64,000 nt of DNA from CBDCTM01 sp965222005 (GTDB lineage: Bacteria > Bacteroidota > Bacteroidia > Chitinophagales > Saprospiraceae), in NCBI GenBank assembly GCA_965222005.1, contig OZ244935.1:1302001-1366000 (forward strand), given 5' to 3'. A program made the position numbers and the translations under genes. Under the pieces are notes generated by a model. The model did not search any database. It was not told where the DNA came from and worked only from the letters and a program-made list of their open reading frames with translations. Below, piece by piece: positions 63,886-64,000 of the stretch. The first letter of the stretch is position 1. The number at the start of each line of letters is the position of its first letter.

Positions 63886-64000
63886 TCAATACGAGCCGGA
63901 AGAGTTGGCTAGCATCTTATTGAGTTCATATTTTAGCACATTAATCTCAAAGGAGGAGGGCTTTTCGGCAAAACGCCCCTGCCGGTCGATTACAAAGTAC
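63886..64000 (-). CDS. C-terminal end of a thioredoxin-like/redoxin protein, partial
   Basis: The last 37 codons of a minus-strand gene entering from the window edge: YFVIDRQGRFAEKPSSFEI, then a short helix KYELNKMLANS before the stop. YFVIDRQGRFA is the last-strand pattern of TlpA/thioredoxin-like proteins (cis-Pro strand then VID..G.i). The active site is outside the window, so the assignment is tentative. Confidence 0.5.
   Translation of the reverse strand, partial: YFVIDRQGRFAEKPSSFEINVLKYELNKMLANSSGSY

Overview
The window is chromosomal DNA of a Bacteroidota bacterium, most likely a gliding, filament-type member of the Saprospiraceae or a near relative (Lewinella / Haliscomenobacter / Phaeodactylibacter type). 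The grounds are gldE and gldD beside mutY and ssb, many huge secreted proteins with gliding-motility (CHU_C) or type A C-terminal sorting domains of the type IX secretion system (T9SS), SprB repeats, Bacteroidota-type promoters (TTTG ... TAnnTTTG) and lipoproteins. The species assignment is inference. No rRNA, tRNA or CRISPR array was recognised.

Layout. 0-8 kb: mnmG (cut by the window edge), a conserved unknown, a TMTC-like membrane protein with TPRs, and a GH3 plus serine-hydrolase fusion. 8-11 kb: a T9SS cargo gene without its 5' end, then a repeat-rich spacer. 11-17 kb: Nudix hydrolase, clpB, a small unknown and an M14 peptidase lipoprotein, all leftward. 17-22 kb: a lipoprotein, a metallophosphoesterase and a TRAP transporter (dctQ-dctM rightward, dctP leftward), bracketed by two near-identical 162-bp MITE-like elements. 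22-27 kb: mutY-ssb-gldE-gldD converging on recA. 27-30 kb: small genes, including a DUF2147 gene with an internal deletion and frame break. 30-37.6 kb: six leftward genes for exported proteins (CUB/CHU_C adhesin, lipoproteins, a heme-motif lipoprotein, a Tat-exported DUF1501-like protein, DUF1549-like lipoproteins). 37.8-39 kb: a DUF5362-like protein and yqeY.

39-58 kb is the accessory, rearranged part. Two paralogous about 1000-residue CHU_C proteins flank a 668-bp tandem repeat and an IS4-superfamily insertion sequence. Then come a secreted HESHH-motif protein, two very AT-rich small exported proteins, and a giant SprB-repeat gene split by an ISKra4-family element. The element has a 9-bp target duplication, and removing it together with one copy of the duplication restores a single 1685-residue reading frame with signal peptide and T9SS sorting domain. 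58-64 kb returns to metabolism: ogt, kynureninase, the glyoxylate shunt (aceB-aceA), a TonB-C-terminal-like protein and the end of a thioredoxin-like gene.

Taken together, a gliding/T9SS core (gldD, gldE) lies near several large cell-surface cargo genes. These are being duplicated, truncated, recombined and hit by insertion sequences, while the housekeeping blocks on both sides are intact. All family assignments come from reading motifs by eye. None was confirmed by a database search.
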